In this document: positions 7,733 through 17,310 of the stretch, one piece after another
Layout of the letters: every line of letters starts with the position of its first letter
Numbering within the stretch: position 1 is the stretch's first letter
NCBI GenBank assembly: GCA_019090895.1
Contig: JAHRVB010000128.1
Coordinates: 1-38,179, forward strand
DNA length: 38,179 nucleotides
Direction of reading: 5' to 3'
From: Kangiellaceae bacterium
GTDB taxonomy: Bacteria; Pseudomonadota; Gammaproteobacteria; Enterobacterales; Kangiellaceae
Translations under genes and position numbers: made by a program
The notes under the pieces: model-generated
The model's input: only the letters and a program-made list of their open reading frames with translations
Database searches by the model: none
What the model was told of the DNA's origin: nothing

Positions 7733-10294
7733 ATGCCGAACTGGCTAAAACACCTATATACCAATTTTTTGGTTAATCACACATTTTTATCGTTTGCTGC
7801 CGTTATAGTCTTGATTTTTATAATCGGAGCACAGTCTGATTCATTTAGAATGGATGCTTCAGCAGATTCGTTAGTATTGGAAAATGATCAATCGTTAGAA
7901 TACTACCGAAAAGTTAAGAAGAAGTACGGTACTGACGATTACCTTTTTGTGACATTTACGCCTACCAAAGAGTTATTTTCTGAAGAGAGTATTCGGCAAT
8001 TAACCGCATTGAAGAATCAGATATCAGCGCTCAAAGAAGTCGATACTGTAATTTCGTTGATTGATACTCCTATTTTTGATCCTGAAAATATAAGTCTCGC
8101 TAACATTGAAGAAGATATCTACTTTGTAAAAGATGAGGGAATTGATTATGCAAAAGCAAAAAGTGACATTTTGCAAATTCCTCTCTATGTTAATTTGCTG
8201 GTTAGTGAAGACGGAAGGTCAACGGCCTTACAGGCAAATTTAAAGGGTAATAAAAACTATTTTAGACTCAATGATGAGTTGAGAAAGTTACAGTGGAAAC
8301 AACGCAAAGAGGGAAAGTTGACTCCATATGAGTTAGCAGCAATGCAAAACTTACGAAATGAACTCCGTTTGCTTGCCGATGAAGTGGCTGTTCGAGATGC
8401 AACAGTGATTAAAGCAATTCGCAGCCTCAAAGAGAGTTATAAGGACGTGGCGAAGATTTATATTGGTGGTGTGCCGATGATTGCACACGACATGGTTGAT
8501 TATGTAAAAAATGACCTGATTATTTTCGGTGTCGGTATTTTTGTCATCTTGATTTTTATCCAAGCGTTTATATTTAGACGATTGCGGTGGGTGATCGTCA
8601 ATTTAGGCGCCTGTATTCTTTGCGCGATTACGGCTGTTGGTATTTTGGGGTGGCTAGATTGGCCGGTAACGGTTATTTCGTCTAATTTTGTAGCGTTGTT
8701 ATTGATCATAACCATGTCGTTAATGATTCACCTAATAGTGCGATTTAGACAAGTAGAAAGGGAGTTCGAGCATTTAACCTATAACGACAAAGTTTTGGAA
8801 ACGATCACTTCAATGTTTGTCCCTTGTGCGTATACCAGCTTGACAACAATCGTTGCCTTCGGCTCTTTGATGGTCAGTGAAATTCGACCGGTGATTGACT
8901 TCGGTAAAATGATGATCATGGGTGTGAGTCTTGCGTTCGTACTTTCTTTTACCTTGTTTCCTTTATTCATGTTGATAAAAAAGAAGACTAGTCTAGACAC
9001 AAGAAAACACGGTGCATTTTTCGCTTTCACCAACTTCTTGGCAAAAGCAAGTGATCAATGGCGATGGCCTGTGGTGGTGTTATCAGTCATCATTTGTTTA
9101 GTAAGCGGGTTTGGGATGAGCAAGCTTTCTGTGGACAATCGTTTTATTGATTATTTCAAATCAGATACCGAAATTTATCAGGGAATGAAGGTGATCGATA
9201 CTGAATTAGGCGGAACTACACCTTTAGAAATTATTATCGAACGCGGTGCAATTGAAGCTGATTTCGCATTTATCGAAGAAGAAAGTGAAGACGATGAATT
9301 TGAAGAAGAGTTTGAAGACGATGAAGAATTTGCTGACGTTGCGCCGGCTGAATCACCTCGATTATGGATGACTTCGTTTGGGATTGAGAAACTCCATAAA
9401 ATCCAAAACCATCTTGACCAGATTGAAATGGCTGGGAAAGTATTGTCGTTATCGGCAGGCTTGCAAATAGTAGAGCAAATTAACGGTAATAAACGACTTG
9501 ATGATTTCGAATTGTCGATACTCGAAAAGCGAATTCCTCAAGACTTAAGAGAGCAGGTATTAGCACCTTTTTATGATCGAGAGAACGATGAGGTGCGTTT
9601 CTTAATTCGAGTGAAAGAATCAGATCCTAATCTTGATAGAAATCAACTTCTAAAAGATATTAGTCAGTTCTTAACTGAAGAGCTAAACATTTCCGAAGAG
9701 CACTTTCATTTTACCGGTATGTTGATTCTTTATAACAACATGCTAGAGAGTTTATTCAAGTCGCAAATATTAACTCTAGGCGCGGTATTTGCCGTAATAA
9801 TGCTAATGTTCATTATCTTATTCCGCTCCTGGAAATTAGCATTGATAGGTATGGTTCCTAATTTACTTGGTGCGTTTTTCGTACTCGGGTTTATGGGCTG
9901 GTCGGGAATACCGCTTGATATGATGACTATTACCATTGCTGCAATTAGTATCGGTATATCAGTTGATGATACGATTCACTACATTCATCGTTTCAAAGTT
10001 GAATATGCTCGTTTTGGTGATTATAGAAAAGCAATGTACGAGTGCCACGATACGATAGCACGCGCCATGTATTTTACCTCAATTACTATTATGTCAGGAT
10101 TCTCTATTCTTGTTTTGTCGAACTTCATGCCGTCGATTTATTTTGGAGTCTTTACCAGCGTCGCGATGTTGGTTGCGTTGATTGCAAACTTGACGTTACT
10201 ACCGGTATTAATATTACTAGTAAAGCCTATTAAAGCAGACAATAAAACACTAGAGGAACAAGTAGTGGAAGATTCAGAGACAATATTGAGTTGA
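7733..10294 (+). CDS. RND-superfamily (MMPL/patched-like) exporter
   Basis: Inner-membrane transporter of the COG1033 type, 853 residues. It has the duplicated RND plan: one helix, a large periplasmic domain, five or six helices, then the same again. The second half contains GISVDDTIHYIHRF, an Asp-bearing helix motif of the proton relay in this superfamily. Relatives export lipids or other hydrophobic molecules; the substrate cannot be told. Odd feature: a stretch at 9275-9337 (residues 515-535) has 16 Asp/Glu in 21 positions, inside the second periplasmic domain. I chose the ATG at 7733, which has AAAGGG 7-8 bases upstream and begins like relatives. An in-frame GTG at 7694 would add 13 residues with a poorer site. 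It stands alone and ends at a shared terminator. Confidence 0.85.
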   Translation: MPNWLKHLYTNFLVNHTFLSFAAVIVLIFIIGAQSDSFRMDASADSLVLENDQSLEYYRKVKKKYGTDDYLFVTFTPTKELFSEESIRQLTALKNQISALKEVDTVISLIDTPIFDPENISLANIEEDIYFVKDEGIDYAKAKSDILQIPLYVNLLVSEDGRSTALQANLKGNKNYFRLNDELRKLQWKQRKEGKLTPYELAAMQNLRNELRLLADEVAVRDATVIKAIRSLKESYKDVAKIYIGGVPMIAHDMVDYVKNDLIIFGVGIFVILIFIQAFIFRRLRWVIVNLGACILCAITAVGILGWLDWPVTVISSNFVALLLIITMSLMIHLIVRFRQVEREFEHLTYNDKVLETITSMFVPCAYTSLTTIVAFGSLMVSEIRPVIDFGKMMIMGVSLAFVLSFTLFPLFMLIKKKTSLDTRKHGAFFAFTNFLAKASDQWRWPVVVLSVIICLVSGFGMSKLSVDNRFIDYFKSDTEIYQGMKVIDTELGGTTPLEIIIERGAIEADFAFIEEESEDDEFEEEFEDDEEFADVAPAESPRLWMTSFGIEKLHKIQNHLDQIEMAGKVLSLSAGLQIVEQINGNKRLDDFELSILEKRIPQDLREQVLAPFYDRENDEVRFLIRVKESDPNLDRNQLLKDISQFLTEELNISEEHFHFTGMLILYNNMLESLFKSQILTLGAVFAVIMLMFIILFRSWKLALIGMVPNLLGAFFVLGFMGWSGIPLDMMTITIAAISIGISVDDTIHYIHRFKVEYARFGDYRKAMYECHDTIARAMYFTSITIMSGFSILVLSNFMPSIYFGVFTSVAMLVALIANLTLLPVLILLVKPIKADNKTLEEQVVEDSETILS

Positions 10295-10314
10295 AAGTAA
10301 GAGAATAGCACAGT

Positions 10315-10342
10315 AAAAAGCCGCATATTTGCGGCTTTTTTA
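10315..10342. terminator. Bidirectional intrinsic terminator between the RND gene and sufE
   Basis: Perfect 11-bp stem, AAAAAGCCGCA (10315-10325) with TGCGGCTTTTT (10330-10340), and loop TATT. It has a T run on each strand. It terminates the exporter gene rightward and the suf operon leftward. The sufE stop codon (10340-10342) is within the T run, so the two genes share it with no spare bases. Confidence 0.9.
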
Positions 10343-10744
10343 TTGTTGTTTTGCCGTGATGTTTTTTATTTTTTCGACCATAGCTTTTAGACCATTGCCG
10401 CGGGTGGGACTCAGGTGTTTTATAAGATCTAATTGGGAAAAGTAACTCTCGATATCAAATGAGTTGATTTCTTCGATAGTTTTCTGATTGTATGCGGCCA
10501 TAACGATAGCCAATAATCCTTTAACAATAAGGGCATCGCTATCGACCTTAAAGAACATTCGCTCGCCGTCAAATTGAGAATCTATCCAAACTTGGCTCTG
10601 GCAGCCGGGAACGATTTTATCGTCAGTTTTCAATTCACTATTCATAGCGGGGAGTTCTTTACCGAGTTCAATCATATAACGGTAACGGTCTTCCCAACTG
10701 TCAAAAAAACTTAGAGTCTCTACTATTTCATTACTAGTAACCAT
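10340..10744 (-). CDS. sufE: Cysteine desulfuration protein SufE
   Basis: Cytosolic sulfur acceptor of the SUF pathway, 134 residues, the usual size. It takes the persulfide from SufS and passes it to SufB. The acceptor Cys is C48 in the motif KIVPGCQSQVW. The N-terminal DSWEDRYRYMIELGKELP and C-terminal HLSPTRGNGLKAM are characteristic. It is the last gene of the operon, directly after sufT. Confidence 0.95.
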   Translation of the reverse strand: MVTSNEIVETLSFFDSWEDRYRYMIELGKELPAMNSELKTDDKIVPGCQSQVWIDSQFDGERMFFKVDSDALIVKGLLAIVMAAYNQKTIEEINSFDIESYFSQLDLIKHLSPTRGNGLKAMVEKIKNITAKQQ

Positions 10745-11296
10745 CTAAAAAAACATTCCTGTTTCTAATTTTGCTTCGTCACTCATCATTTCTCTGTTCC
10801 AAGTCGGTGAGAAGACTAAGTCGACTTCGACTGATTCAACATTGGGAACTTTTGAAGTTCGGTATTTGACATCACTGACTAATACCGGTCCCATACCACA
10901 ACCTGCTGCGGTAAGTGTCATTTCGATATGCACAGAATGATTTTCTTGATCGATGACCACATTATAAATCAACCCCAAGTCCACCAAATTTACCGGAATT
11001 TCTGGGTCGAAAATGCTCTTTAATGCTTGCCATACCTGTGACTCTAGAATAACGTTGTCTTCTGTTAAATCGAACTTTAATATTTCGGCTTTTAATCCGA
11101 GAGCATCAGCATCAGTGCCGTCAACTCGCGCCATGTTACCATTTATGACAATGGTATAATTACCACCTAGGTCTTGAGTGATCGTCACAAAAGTATCTTT
11201 AGGTATCATGATCTTCGTACCAGCAGGAACAAGCCGGGCAGGACAGTCTCGTAATGCGACCACCATTTTTCTGCTGGATGTAAGGTTCGCACTCAC
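10745..11296 (-). CDS. sufT: Fe-S assembly protein SufT (MIP18/DUF59 domain)
   Basis: Protein of 183 residues: about 75 residues of SufT-specific N-terminal domain (RDCPARLVPAGTKIMIPKDT) and a MIP18-family domain with DPEIPVNLVDLGLIYNV and the conserved Cys in TAAGCGMGPVLVSDV. SufT relatives help Fe-S maturation when demand is high; the exact role is unsettled. The start overlaps the sufA stop in an ATGA (11293-11296). Placement between sufA and sufE is a known layout of extended suf operons. Confidence 0.9.
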   Translation of the reverse strand: MSANLTSSRKMVVALRDCPARLVPAGTKIMIPKDTFVTITQDLGGNYTIVINGNMARVDGTDADALGLKAEILKFDLTEDNVILESQVWQALKSIFDPEIPVNLVDLGLIYNVVIDQENHSVHIEMTLTAAGCGMGPVLVSDVKYRTSKVPNVESVEVDLVFSPTWNREMMSDEAKLETGMFF

Positions 11297-11661
11297 GATT
11301 GTTGTTCTACACTAAAACTTTCACCACAACCGCAGTTGGCCGTCGCATTCGGATTCTTAAAGTCGAGACGATGATTCACTCCCTCTTGCACATAGTCAAC
11401 TTCAGTGCCTCTGATAAGTTCGATTATTTTAGGCAATACGTATAGGTTTAAATCTTCGTTAAGAGAGTAAACAAGTGCTTCTCCATCGACATCAAAAGCA
11501 AGTTCTAATAAATACTTGAATCCAGAACAGCCACTTTCTTTGACATTAAACATAATGCCTTCAGCAGATTGATTAATAACCTGTTTTTGCAAATGCCTGA
11601 TAGCCTTGTCGGTGAATTTGACGGGGGTGGTAGCACTGGGGTTAAATGTTTCAACGGTCAT
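11293..11661 (-). CDS. sufA: A-type Fe-S carrier protein SufA
   Basis: A-type scaffold/carrier protein of 122 residues that receives clusters from SufBCD and delivers them to targets. The three cluster ligands are C45 (ESGCSGFKY), C110 and C112 (NCGCGESF), with the usual spacing of about 65. IscA and ErpA share this motif; the operon favours SufA. It is separated from sufS by 111 bases that hold a strong hairpin, so its expression may differ from that of sufBCDS. Confidence 0.9.
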   Translation of the reverse strand: MTVETFNPSATTPVKFTDKAIRHLQKQVINQSAEGIMFNVKESGCSGFKYLLELAFDVDGEALVYSLNEDLNLYVLPKIIELIRGTEVDYVQEGVNHRLDFKNPNATANCGCGESFSVEQQS

Positions 11662-11749
11662 TTAATTGTTTACCTTTGGTAAATCGATTCTTCTTTTATT
11701 TATGGGCTGTTTGTTCAAAAAACAAGAGTTTAAGGTGCGAAAATGAAAG

Positions 11750-11777
11750 TCTGAATGAATGGTTAAATTCATTCAGA
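11750..11777 (-). repeat. Intercistronic hairpin between sufS and sufA
   Basis: Perfect 11-bp inverted repeat TCTGAATGAAT / ATTCATTCAGA with a 6-base loop. It overlaps the last bases of sufS (stop at 11773-11775). On the transcribed strand it is followed by CTTTCATTTT, which is only a partial T run. It could be a leaky terminator or an RNA-processing or stabilising element. Confidence 0.7.
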
Positions 11778-13023
11778 TTAGCAATGTTTTCGCTTTTTCT
11801 ATGCCTTTACAGAGCAGGTCAATTTCTTCTGTCGTATTATAAAAGCTTAAAGACGCTCGAACTGTACCTGAGATACCTAAAGCTGACATCAACGGCATAG
11901 CGCAGTGATGACCTGTTCTAACGGCGATTCCCTGTTGATCGAGCATCATACCCAGATCTTGAGAGTGACAGCCTTTAACTTCAAAACTAATAACAGAAGC
12001 TTTTGGACAATCCCTTCCAATAATCTCTAGACCATCTATTTGAGATAGCTTTGACGTAGCGTAGTCTAATAGATGTTCTTCGTACTCAACCATGGCGATG
12101 CGCTCTAGACTAGCGAGATAATCAACTGCGGCGGCAAGTCCGATTGCTCCAGAAACGTTAGGAGTCCCAGCCTCAAATTTATACGGTAGTTGGTTATAAG
12201 TGGTGCATTCAAACGTAACCTTCTCAATCATTTCTCCACCAGCTTGCCACGGAGACATAGATTCTAGAATGTTTTTCTTTCCGTAAAGTACGCCGATACC
12301 CATTGGACCGAACATTTTATGACCGGAAAATGCGTAGAAATCACAGTCTAAATCTTGCACATCAATTTTCAAATGAGGCATTGCTTGAGCACCGTCAATC
12401 AATACAATTGCGCCGCGTTGGTGAGCCAGAGCAGTCATCGCCTTTATCGGATTGATCACACCGAGTGCGTTTGAAATATGTCCTACGGCGACAAGCTTTG
12501 TTTTTGAATTGAGTATCGTTTTAAAATGTTCGAAGTCGAGTTCACCATTTTCTTTAACATCAATGACTCTTAATGTTGCTCCAGTGCGTTCACATAATAT
12601 TTGCCATGGAACAATGTTGGAGTGATGTTCTAATGTCGAAATTATTATTTCGTCATTCTTTGAGACATTATCAACGCCCCATGTTTGTGCTACCAAGTTG
12701 ATCGATTCTGTTGTACCGCGGGTCCATAGTACTTCCACTCGATCCTTGGCGTTAATATACTTTTGTACAGTTGTGCGAGAGTCTTCAAAAAGTTGAGTTG
12801 CTTTGTCACTTAGATAATGTGCTCCCCGATGTACGTTTGAATTAGTCGTCTGATAATACTGACTAATCGCATCGATCACTTGCCTCGGTTTTTGAGCCGT
12901 GGCACCATTATCGAAGTAAACCAGTGGATTACCGTTCACAGACTGTGACAATATTGGAAAGTCGGCTCTCACTTTGGTGAAATCAAACATAGGTTTTATT
13001 TGTGACTCTGTTTCTCGGTACAT
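11773..13023 (-). CDS. sufS: Cysteine desulfurase SufS (group II)
   Basis: PLP enzyme of 416 residues that takes sulfur from cysteine and hands it to SufE. The PLP lysine is K236 (FSGHKMFGPMG), and STLEHHSN at residues 129-136 and GTPN at 287-290 also match. The persulfide Cys is C374 in RTGHHCAMPL, the short-loop arrangement of group II enzymes. The N-terminus is about 10 residues longer than common SufS; Met12 (12988-12990) is an alternative start, but neither has a strong ribosome binding site. It lies 8 bases after sufD. Confidence 0.96.
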   Translation of the reverse strand: MYRETESQIKPMFDFTKVRADFPILSQSVNGNPLVYFDNGATAQKPRQVIDAISQYYQTTNSNVHRGAHYLSDKATQLFEDSRTTVQKYINAKDRVEVLWTRGTTESINLVAQTWGVDNVSKNDEIIISTLEHHSNIVPWQILCERTGATLRVIDVKENGELDFEHFKTILNSKTKLVAVGHISNALGVINPIKAMTALAHQRGAIVLIDGAQAMPHLKIDVQDLDCDFYAFSGHKMFGPMGIGVLYGKKNILESMSPWQAGGEMIEKVTFECTTYNQLPYKFEAGTPNVSGAIGLAAAVDYLASLERIAMVEYEEHLLDYATSKLSQIDGLEIIGRDCPKASVISFEVKGCHSQDLGMMLDQQGIAVRTGHHCAMPLMSALGISGTVRASLSFYNTTEEIDLLCKGIEKAKTLLI

Positions 13024-13031
13024 TGTGTCTT

Positions 13032-14399
13032 TTACTTTAAGTTGGATAAACTGCTTTGAACTTTATCTGTTAAGTACTTATGAAGCTCAGTCTGATTTAT
13101 TTCATCTAATAGCTCGTTTATAAATCCAACGCTCAGCATCTTTTTAGCTTGGGTCTCACTTATACCACGAGACTTCAAGTAATAGACGGCTTTCTCGTCG
13201 ATTTTCGCAATGGTTGCACCATGGGCACAGACCACATCATCTGCATAGATTTCTAATTCGGGTTTAGTGTTAATCTGAGCTTGATTAGTAAGTAGTAGAT
13301 TCTTATTGCTTAGTTGAGCATCTGATTTTTGAGCATCTTTAAAAATATGAATTTTTCCATTAAAAGTAGCTGAGGAAGAATCCGCAATAATGCCTCGGAA
13401 GGTTTCACGACTATTGCAATGGGGAACTTGATGTTCAACACAAGTGTGGAAATCAATTTGATTTTTTTCTGAAGGAAGGTAAATGCCTGTCATCTTAGAT
13501 TCTGAGTTTGAACCTTGATGCCAAACGTCTATATCTGTTTTGTCCAAAACAGCGCCTTCGGAAAAATGGAAACTAGAAAGGTTGGAGTCCTTCGCTAATT
13601 TTACTAATAGCCTAGATATCTTATTGATGTTCTTACTGCCGGTTGAAATTCGATAATGATCGCAATGGCTATTTTCGCCAAGTTCTAGGATAGTTTGCTG
13701 GCACGCTAACTGCGATGAATCTTCTGTTTCGTTATTTAGATTTATGAAATGCTCAACGATGCAGCTTTGGCTGTTCTGATTACAGTTTATTACGACTTGG
13801 TTATTGGTGAGCTGCGAGTCATCGTTGGTGGATAAATAAATTAGGTAAATAGGCATTACCGATTTCTTGTTGGCATCTATCTTTAGATATAAGCCATTCA
13901 TTGAAACCGAGTCATTAATTTGTATAAATAAATTCTTTTGCTGTGCCGCCGAAACCAGACTGCTTTTAATTTCTTCTATTTGAGTTTCACTAGCGTCTTT
14001 AAATGTTGTGACTTCAAAGCCTTCTTGTTGCCTGAGGTTCGATAATCCTTCCGAGTATTCACCATCAATAAAAACACACAGAACTGAACTCATCAATGGC
14101 AAATTTAGTTTATTCAAGTCTACTGTTGAAGGTTGTTTCGCTAATTCTGAGTCTTTTTTGAGGCCTAGTGGGTTCGAAATTACTGAAGAGATATCATTGT
14201 ATTTCCAATGCTCCATTTTTCGACTTGGAATGCTAAAGTCACTCAAAGATTTTATTGAATTAAGCTTAAGGGTTTTTAACCAATCTGGTGTACTCTCACT
14301 CGAGTTGATATAATCCTCAAGCGTTGACGTTAAAGATTCTGATATCGAAGACCCTGAATTTAGAAACTCAGCTGTTGAATTTTGAAGGGATATATTCAT
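13032..14399 (-). CDS. sufD: Fe-S assembly scaffold subunit SufD
   Basis: Non-catalytic scaffold subunit of the SufBC2D complex, 455 residues. The C-terminal right-handed beta-helix region carries the recognisable GIIADSSSATFNGKI, LLLTNQAQINTKPELEIYADDVVCAHGATI and FINELLDE motifs. The His in VCAHGAT is conserved and implicated in cluster assembly. The N-terminal 120 residues, with the RKMEHWKYNDIS segment, are variable, as usual. It lies 6 bases after sufC. Confidence 0.95.
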   Translation of the reverse strand: MNISLQNSTAEFLNSGSSISESLTSTLEDYINSSESTPDWLKTLKLNSIKSLSDFSIPSRKMEHWKYNDISSVISNPLGLKKDSELAKQPSTVDLNKLNLPLMSSVLCVFIDGEYSEGLSNLRQQEGFEVTTFKDASETQIEEIKSSLVSAAQQKNLFIQINDSVSMNGLYLKIDANKKSVMPIYLIYLSTNDDSQLTNNQVVINCNQNSQSCIVEHFINLNNETEDSSQLACQQTILELGENSHCDHYRISTGSKNINKISRLLVKLAKDSNLSSFHFSEGAVLDKTDIDVWHQGSNSESKMTGIYLPSEKNQIDFHTCVEHQVPHCNSRETFRGIIADSSSATFNGKIHIFKDAQKSDAQLSNKNLLLTNQAQINTKPELEIYADDVVCAHGATIAKIDEKAVYYLKSRGISETQAKKMLSVGFINELLDEINQTELHKYLTDKVQSSLSNLK

Positions 14400-14405
14400 T
14401 TCTTG

Positions 14406-15161
14406 TTATGCCTTTTCTATCCAGCTATATCCCTTTTTTTCTAATTCTCGGGCAAGTTCTTTACCTCCCGATTTAATTATTTTTCCATCTGATAAAACAT
14501 GTACTTTATCAGGAACAATATAGTCCAACAGTCGTTGGTAGTGAGTGACGATGATAAAGGAACGGTTTGGATCTCGACAGGCGTTAACACCATCGGCAAC
14601 TACTTGAAGAGCATCAATGTCTAATCCAGAATCAGTTTCATCCAATATGCATAATGACGGTTCTAGCAACATCATTTGCATGATTTCATTTCTTTTCTTT
14701 TCACCACCTGAAAATCCCTCATTCACACCACGTTTCAGAAAATGGGGATCTAAGTTTACAGCATTGCATTTTTCTCTTGCTAATTTCATAAAGGAAACGG
14801 TGTCTAGTGCATCTTTACCTTGGTATTCTCTAACCGTGTCTACACTAGCCTTAAGAAATTCCATATTACTGACGCCTGGAATTTCGACCGGATATTGGAA
14901 TGCCAAAAAAAGACCTTTTTTCGCGCGTTCATCGGCTTCTAAATCAAACAGGTTATCACCGTTAAGAGTTGCAGTTCCGCCGGTTACTTCATATCCTTCT
15001 CTTCCTGAAAGAACATAACCCAGAGTACTTTTTCCAGAACCATTAGGTCCCATAATCGCGTGAATCTCGCCTGGTTTTATTTCAAGAGATAGCCCTTTTA
15101 AAATATTTTTATCTTCAACATTCGCTTGTAGATTATCGATACTTAACATGTACTTTCTCAA
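14406..15161 (-). CDS. sufC: Fe-S assembly ATPase SufC
   Basis: Cytosolic ABC-type ATPase that drives conformational change in SufBC2D, 251 residues. Walker A is GPNGSGKST (residues 38-46), the Q-loop is FQYP, the signature is FSGGEKKR and Walker B is LCILDETDSGLD. These are characteristic of SufC rather than transport ABC proteins. Met5 could also be the start, since relatives begin MLSI. It lies between sufB (50 bases upstream) and sufD (6 bases downstream). Confidence 0.97.
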   Translation of the reverse strand: MRKYMLSIDNLQANVEDKNILKGLSLEIKPGEIHAIMGPNGSGKSTLGYVLSGREGYEVTGGTATLNGDNLFDLEADERAKKGLFLAFQYPVEIPGVSNMEFLKASVDTVREYQGKDALDTVSFMKLAREKCNAVNLDPHFLKRGVNEGFSGGEKKRNEIMQMMLLEPSLCILDETDSGLDIDALQVVADGVNACRDPNRSFIIVTHYQRLLDYIVPDKVHVLSDGKIIKSGGKELARELEKKGYSWIEKA

Positions 15162-15211
15162 TCAGTGTTAATTTATTTAAAAGTTTAAGTCTAACTGGCG
15201 AGTAGAAAGCG

Positions 15212-16648
15212 CTATCCTACAGAACCTTCTAGACTGACCTCGAGAAGCTTTCCTGCTTCAACTGCAAATTCCATTGGAAGCTCTTTAAAGACCTCTTTGC
15301 AAAAACCATTTACTATCATTGAAATGGCTTTTTCAGTCTCTATTCCGCGTTGTAAGCAGAGGAATAATTGGTCGTCGCTCACCTTTGATGTGGTCGCTTC
15401 GTGCTCAATGATAGCGTTAGGGTGCTTGCTTTCGATATATGGAAATGTATGAGCTGAACATTGATCACCTATAAGCAAAGAATCACATTGAGTAAAATTG
15501 CGAGCGCCATCAGCCCGGGGACTCATTCTGACTAAACCTCGATAAGCATTTGAGCTTTTGCCCGCTGAGATCCCTTTTGATATGATGGTCGACTTAGTAT
15601 TCTTACCTAAGTGAATCATTTTTGTTCCAGTATCAGCTTGTTGATAGTTTCGAGTTAAGGCGACGGAATAAAACTCTCCGATGCTATTATCGCCTCGAAG
15701 TATCACAGACGGATATTTCCAAGTAATCGCTGAGCCTGTCTCTACTTGAGTCCAAGATATTTTTGAATTCTTGTGGCAAATACCTCGTTTGGTAACGAAA
15801 TTATAAATTCCGCCTATACCGTTTTCATCACCTGGGTACCAGTTTTGTACTGTTGAATACTTAATCTCAGCATCATCTAAACAAACCAGTTCCACTACAG
15901 CCGCATGCAGTTGATTCTCGTCCCGCATTGGAGCTGTACAACCTTCAAGATAACTGACATGACTGCCTTCATCGGCGATAATAAGCGTTCTCTCGAACTG
16001 CCCTGTATTTGCTTCGTTGATTCTAAAATAGGTCGATAACTCCATAGGGCAGCGAACACCTTTAGGAATGTAGACAAATGAGCCATCACTAAAAACAGCA
16101 CGATTAAGAGCGGCAAAATAGTTATCTTTTTGCGGAACGACGGAACCTAAATATTTCTTTACCAATTCAGGGTGTTCGTGAACGGCTTCAGAAATTGGGC
16201 AGAAAACAACGCCTGCCTCGGCAAGTTTTTCTTTAAAGGTGGTTGCAATAGAAACTGAATCGAAAACGATATCAACCGCAACACCGGCAAGCACTTCTTG
16301 TTCGTGTAGCGGGATACCTAATTTGTTATAGGTTGCAATAAGTTCAGGGTCAACTTCGTCGAGACTCTTAGGGGCGTTTTCCATACTCTTCGGCGCGGAA
16401 TAAAACGAGACTTCATTTAGATCAATTTTGGGGTAGTTTAAATGAGCCCAGTCAGGCTCTTCCATTATTTTCCAAGCTTCATACGCTTCTAACCGCCATT
16501 CGAGTAACCATTTTGGTTCGTTCTTCTTAGCAGAAATAAATCGTATAACGTCTTCACTAATTCCGGGCGCAATGGTTTCAGAGTCGACTTCAGTGACAAA
16601 GCCTGCTTCATATTCGGTTTTTACATAGTCGTCAATTACTTCGGACAT
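15212..16648 (-). CDS. sufB: Fe-S assembly scaffold SufB
   Basis: Main scaffold of the SufBC2D complex where the nascent cluster forms, 478 residues. Motifs seen include [42 protein letters not shown] with the cluster-related Cys, and HEATTSK. The length and the segment YKKLG-like [17 protein letters not shown] match the family. It is the first suf structural gene, 83 bases after iscR, and is probably transcribed from the iscR promoter. Confidence 0.97.
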   Translation of the reverse strand: MSEVIDDYVKTEYEAGFVTEVDSETIAPGISEDVIRFISAKKNEPKWLLEWRLEAYEAWKIMEEPDWAHLNYPKIDLNEVSFYSAPKSMENAPKSLDEVDPELIATYNKLGIPLHEQEVLAGVAVDIVFDSVSIATTFKEKLAEAGVVFCPISEAVHEHPELVKKYLGSVVPQKDNYFAALNRAVFSDGSFVYIPKGVRCPMELSTYFRINEANTGQFERTLIIADEGSHVSYLEGCTAPMRDENQLHAAVVELVCLDDAEIKYSTVQNWYPGDENGIGGIYNFVTKRGICHKNSKISWTQVETGSAITWKYPSVILRGDNSIGEFYSVALTRNYQQADTGTKMIHLGKNTKSTIISKGISAGKSSNAYRGLVRMSPRADGARNFTQCDSLLIGDQCSAHTFPYIESKHPNAIIEHEATTSKVSDDQLFLCLQRGIETEKAISMIVNGFCKEVFKELPMEFAVEAGKLLEVSLEGSVG

Positions 16649-16731
16649 TTCATTCGTTCTCTAGCTTGGTATTTATTCGTTTAATCAATCGAACAATTAT
16701 TTATGTTTATAGTGAGACAATAAGTCCCAGG

Positions 16732-17193
16732 TTAAACCGTTGTAACGCTAATGGAGTCTACTAGTTCTAATGTTCGTTCCGCTGCCTGCTGCTCATTTTG
16801 GCGGATCAATTCACCGATACTAATATTGTCCAAAAATTCATTAATTCTTGAACTCAAGTCGACCCACAAATTATGGGTTAAACATTGTTTGCCATCATGA
16901 CAATTTGCTCTTCCGTCACATCGCGATAATTCGATCGATTCATTAACGGCATTAATGATGTGAGCCACACTAATTTCATCTCTTGATGAATTTAACAAGT
17001 ATCCACCACCAGGGCCTCGGATACTTTTAACAATGTTGTTTTTTCTTAACTTAGAAAATAGTTGTTCAAGGTAAGACAACGAAATTGCCTGTCGTTCTGA
17101 AATATCACTCAAATTGACAGGTTTATCTTGGCTATTCAGTGCTAAATCGAGTACTGCAGTAACAGCATAGCGACCTTTAGTCGTTAAACGCAT
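16732..17193 (-). CDS. iscR: Rrf2-family Fe-S regulator IscR, heading the suf operon
   Basis: Winged-helix regulator that carries a [2Fe-2S] cluster and represses its own promoter when clusters are plentiful, 153 residues. The ligands C92, C98, C104 and H107 stand at exactly the Escherichia positions ([18 protein letters not shown]), as does E43 in SYLEQLF, which governs recognition of the two site types. The start [18 protein letters not shown] is invariant in the family. No iscS/iscU follow; the gene sits upstream of sufBCDS-A-T-E. A type 1 IscR site overlaps its promoter. Confidence 0.95.
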   Translation of the reverse strand: MRLTTKGRYAVTAVLDLALNSQDKPVNLSDISERQAISLSYLEQLFSKLRKNNIVKSIRGPGGGYLLNSSRDEISVAHIINAVNESIELSRCDGRANCHDGKQCLTHNLWVDLSSRINEFLDNISIGELIRQNEQQAAERTLELVDSISVTTV

Positions 17194-17241
17194 AGTGCAC
17201 CTCTATCGGGACGTTCGACCATTAATAACCACTATTTTCTA

Positions 17242-17266
17242 ATACCTGAGTATTTTAGTCAAGTAA
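17242..17266 (-). promoter_or_regulatory. Type 1 IscR binding site over the iscR-suf promoter
   Basis: The 25-bp stretch fits the type 1 IscR consensus ATASYY-GACT-RWWWY-AGTC-RRSTAT with two mismatches by eye. It contains a -35 TTGACT (17257-17262 complement), and GAAAAT lies 17 bases further as a modest -10. The site covers the -35 and spacer, so bound IscR would block RNA polymerase. This predicts autorepression of iscR and the suf genes. Confidence 0.75.
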
Positions 17267-17310
17267 TTGGTGGTGGATTTGGCTGGTCAACTATAACTGT
17301 TTGTTCTTGA

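Noticed and set aside
14008..14313. Plus-strand frame of 101 codons opposite sufD
   Set aside because: Antisense shadow with no signal or motif.
14617..15018. Plus-strand frame of 133 codons opposite sufC
   Set aside because: Antisense to a strongly conserved ATPase gene and without recognisable features. It results from codon usage on the other strand.
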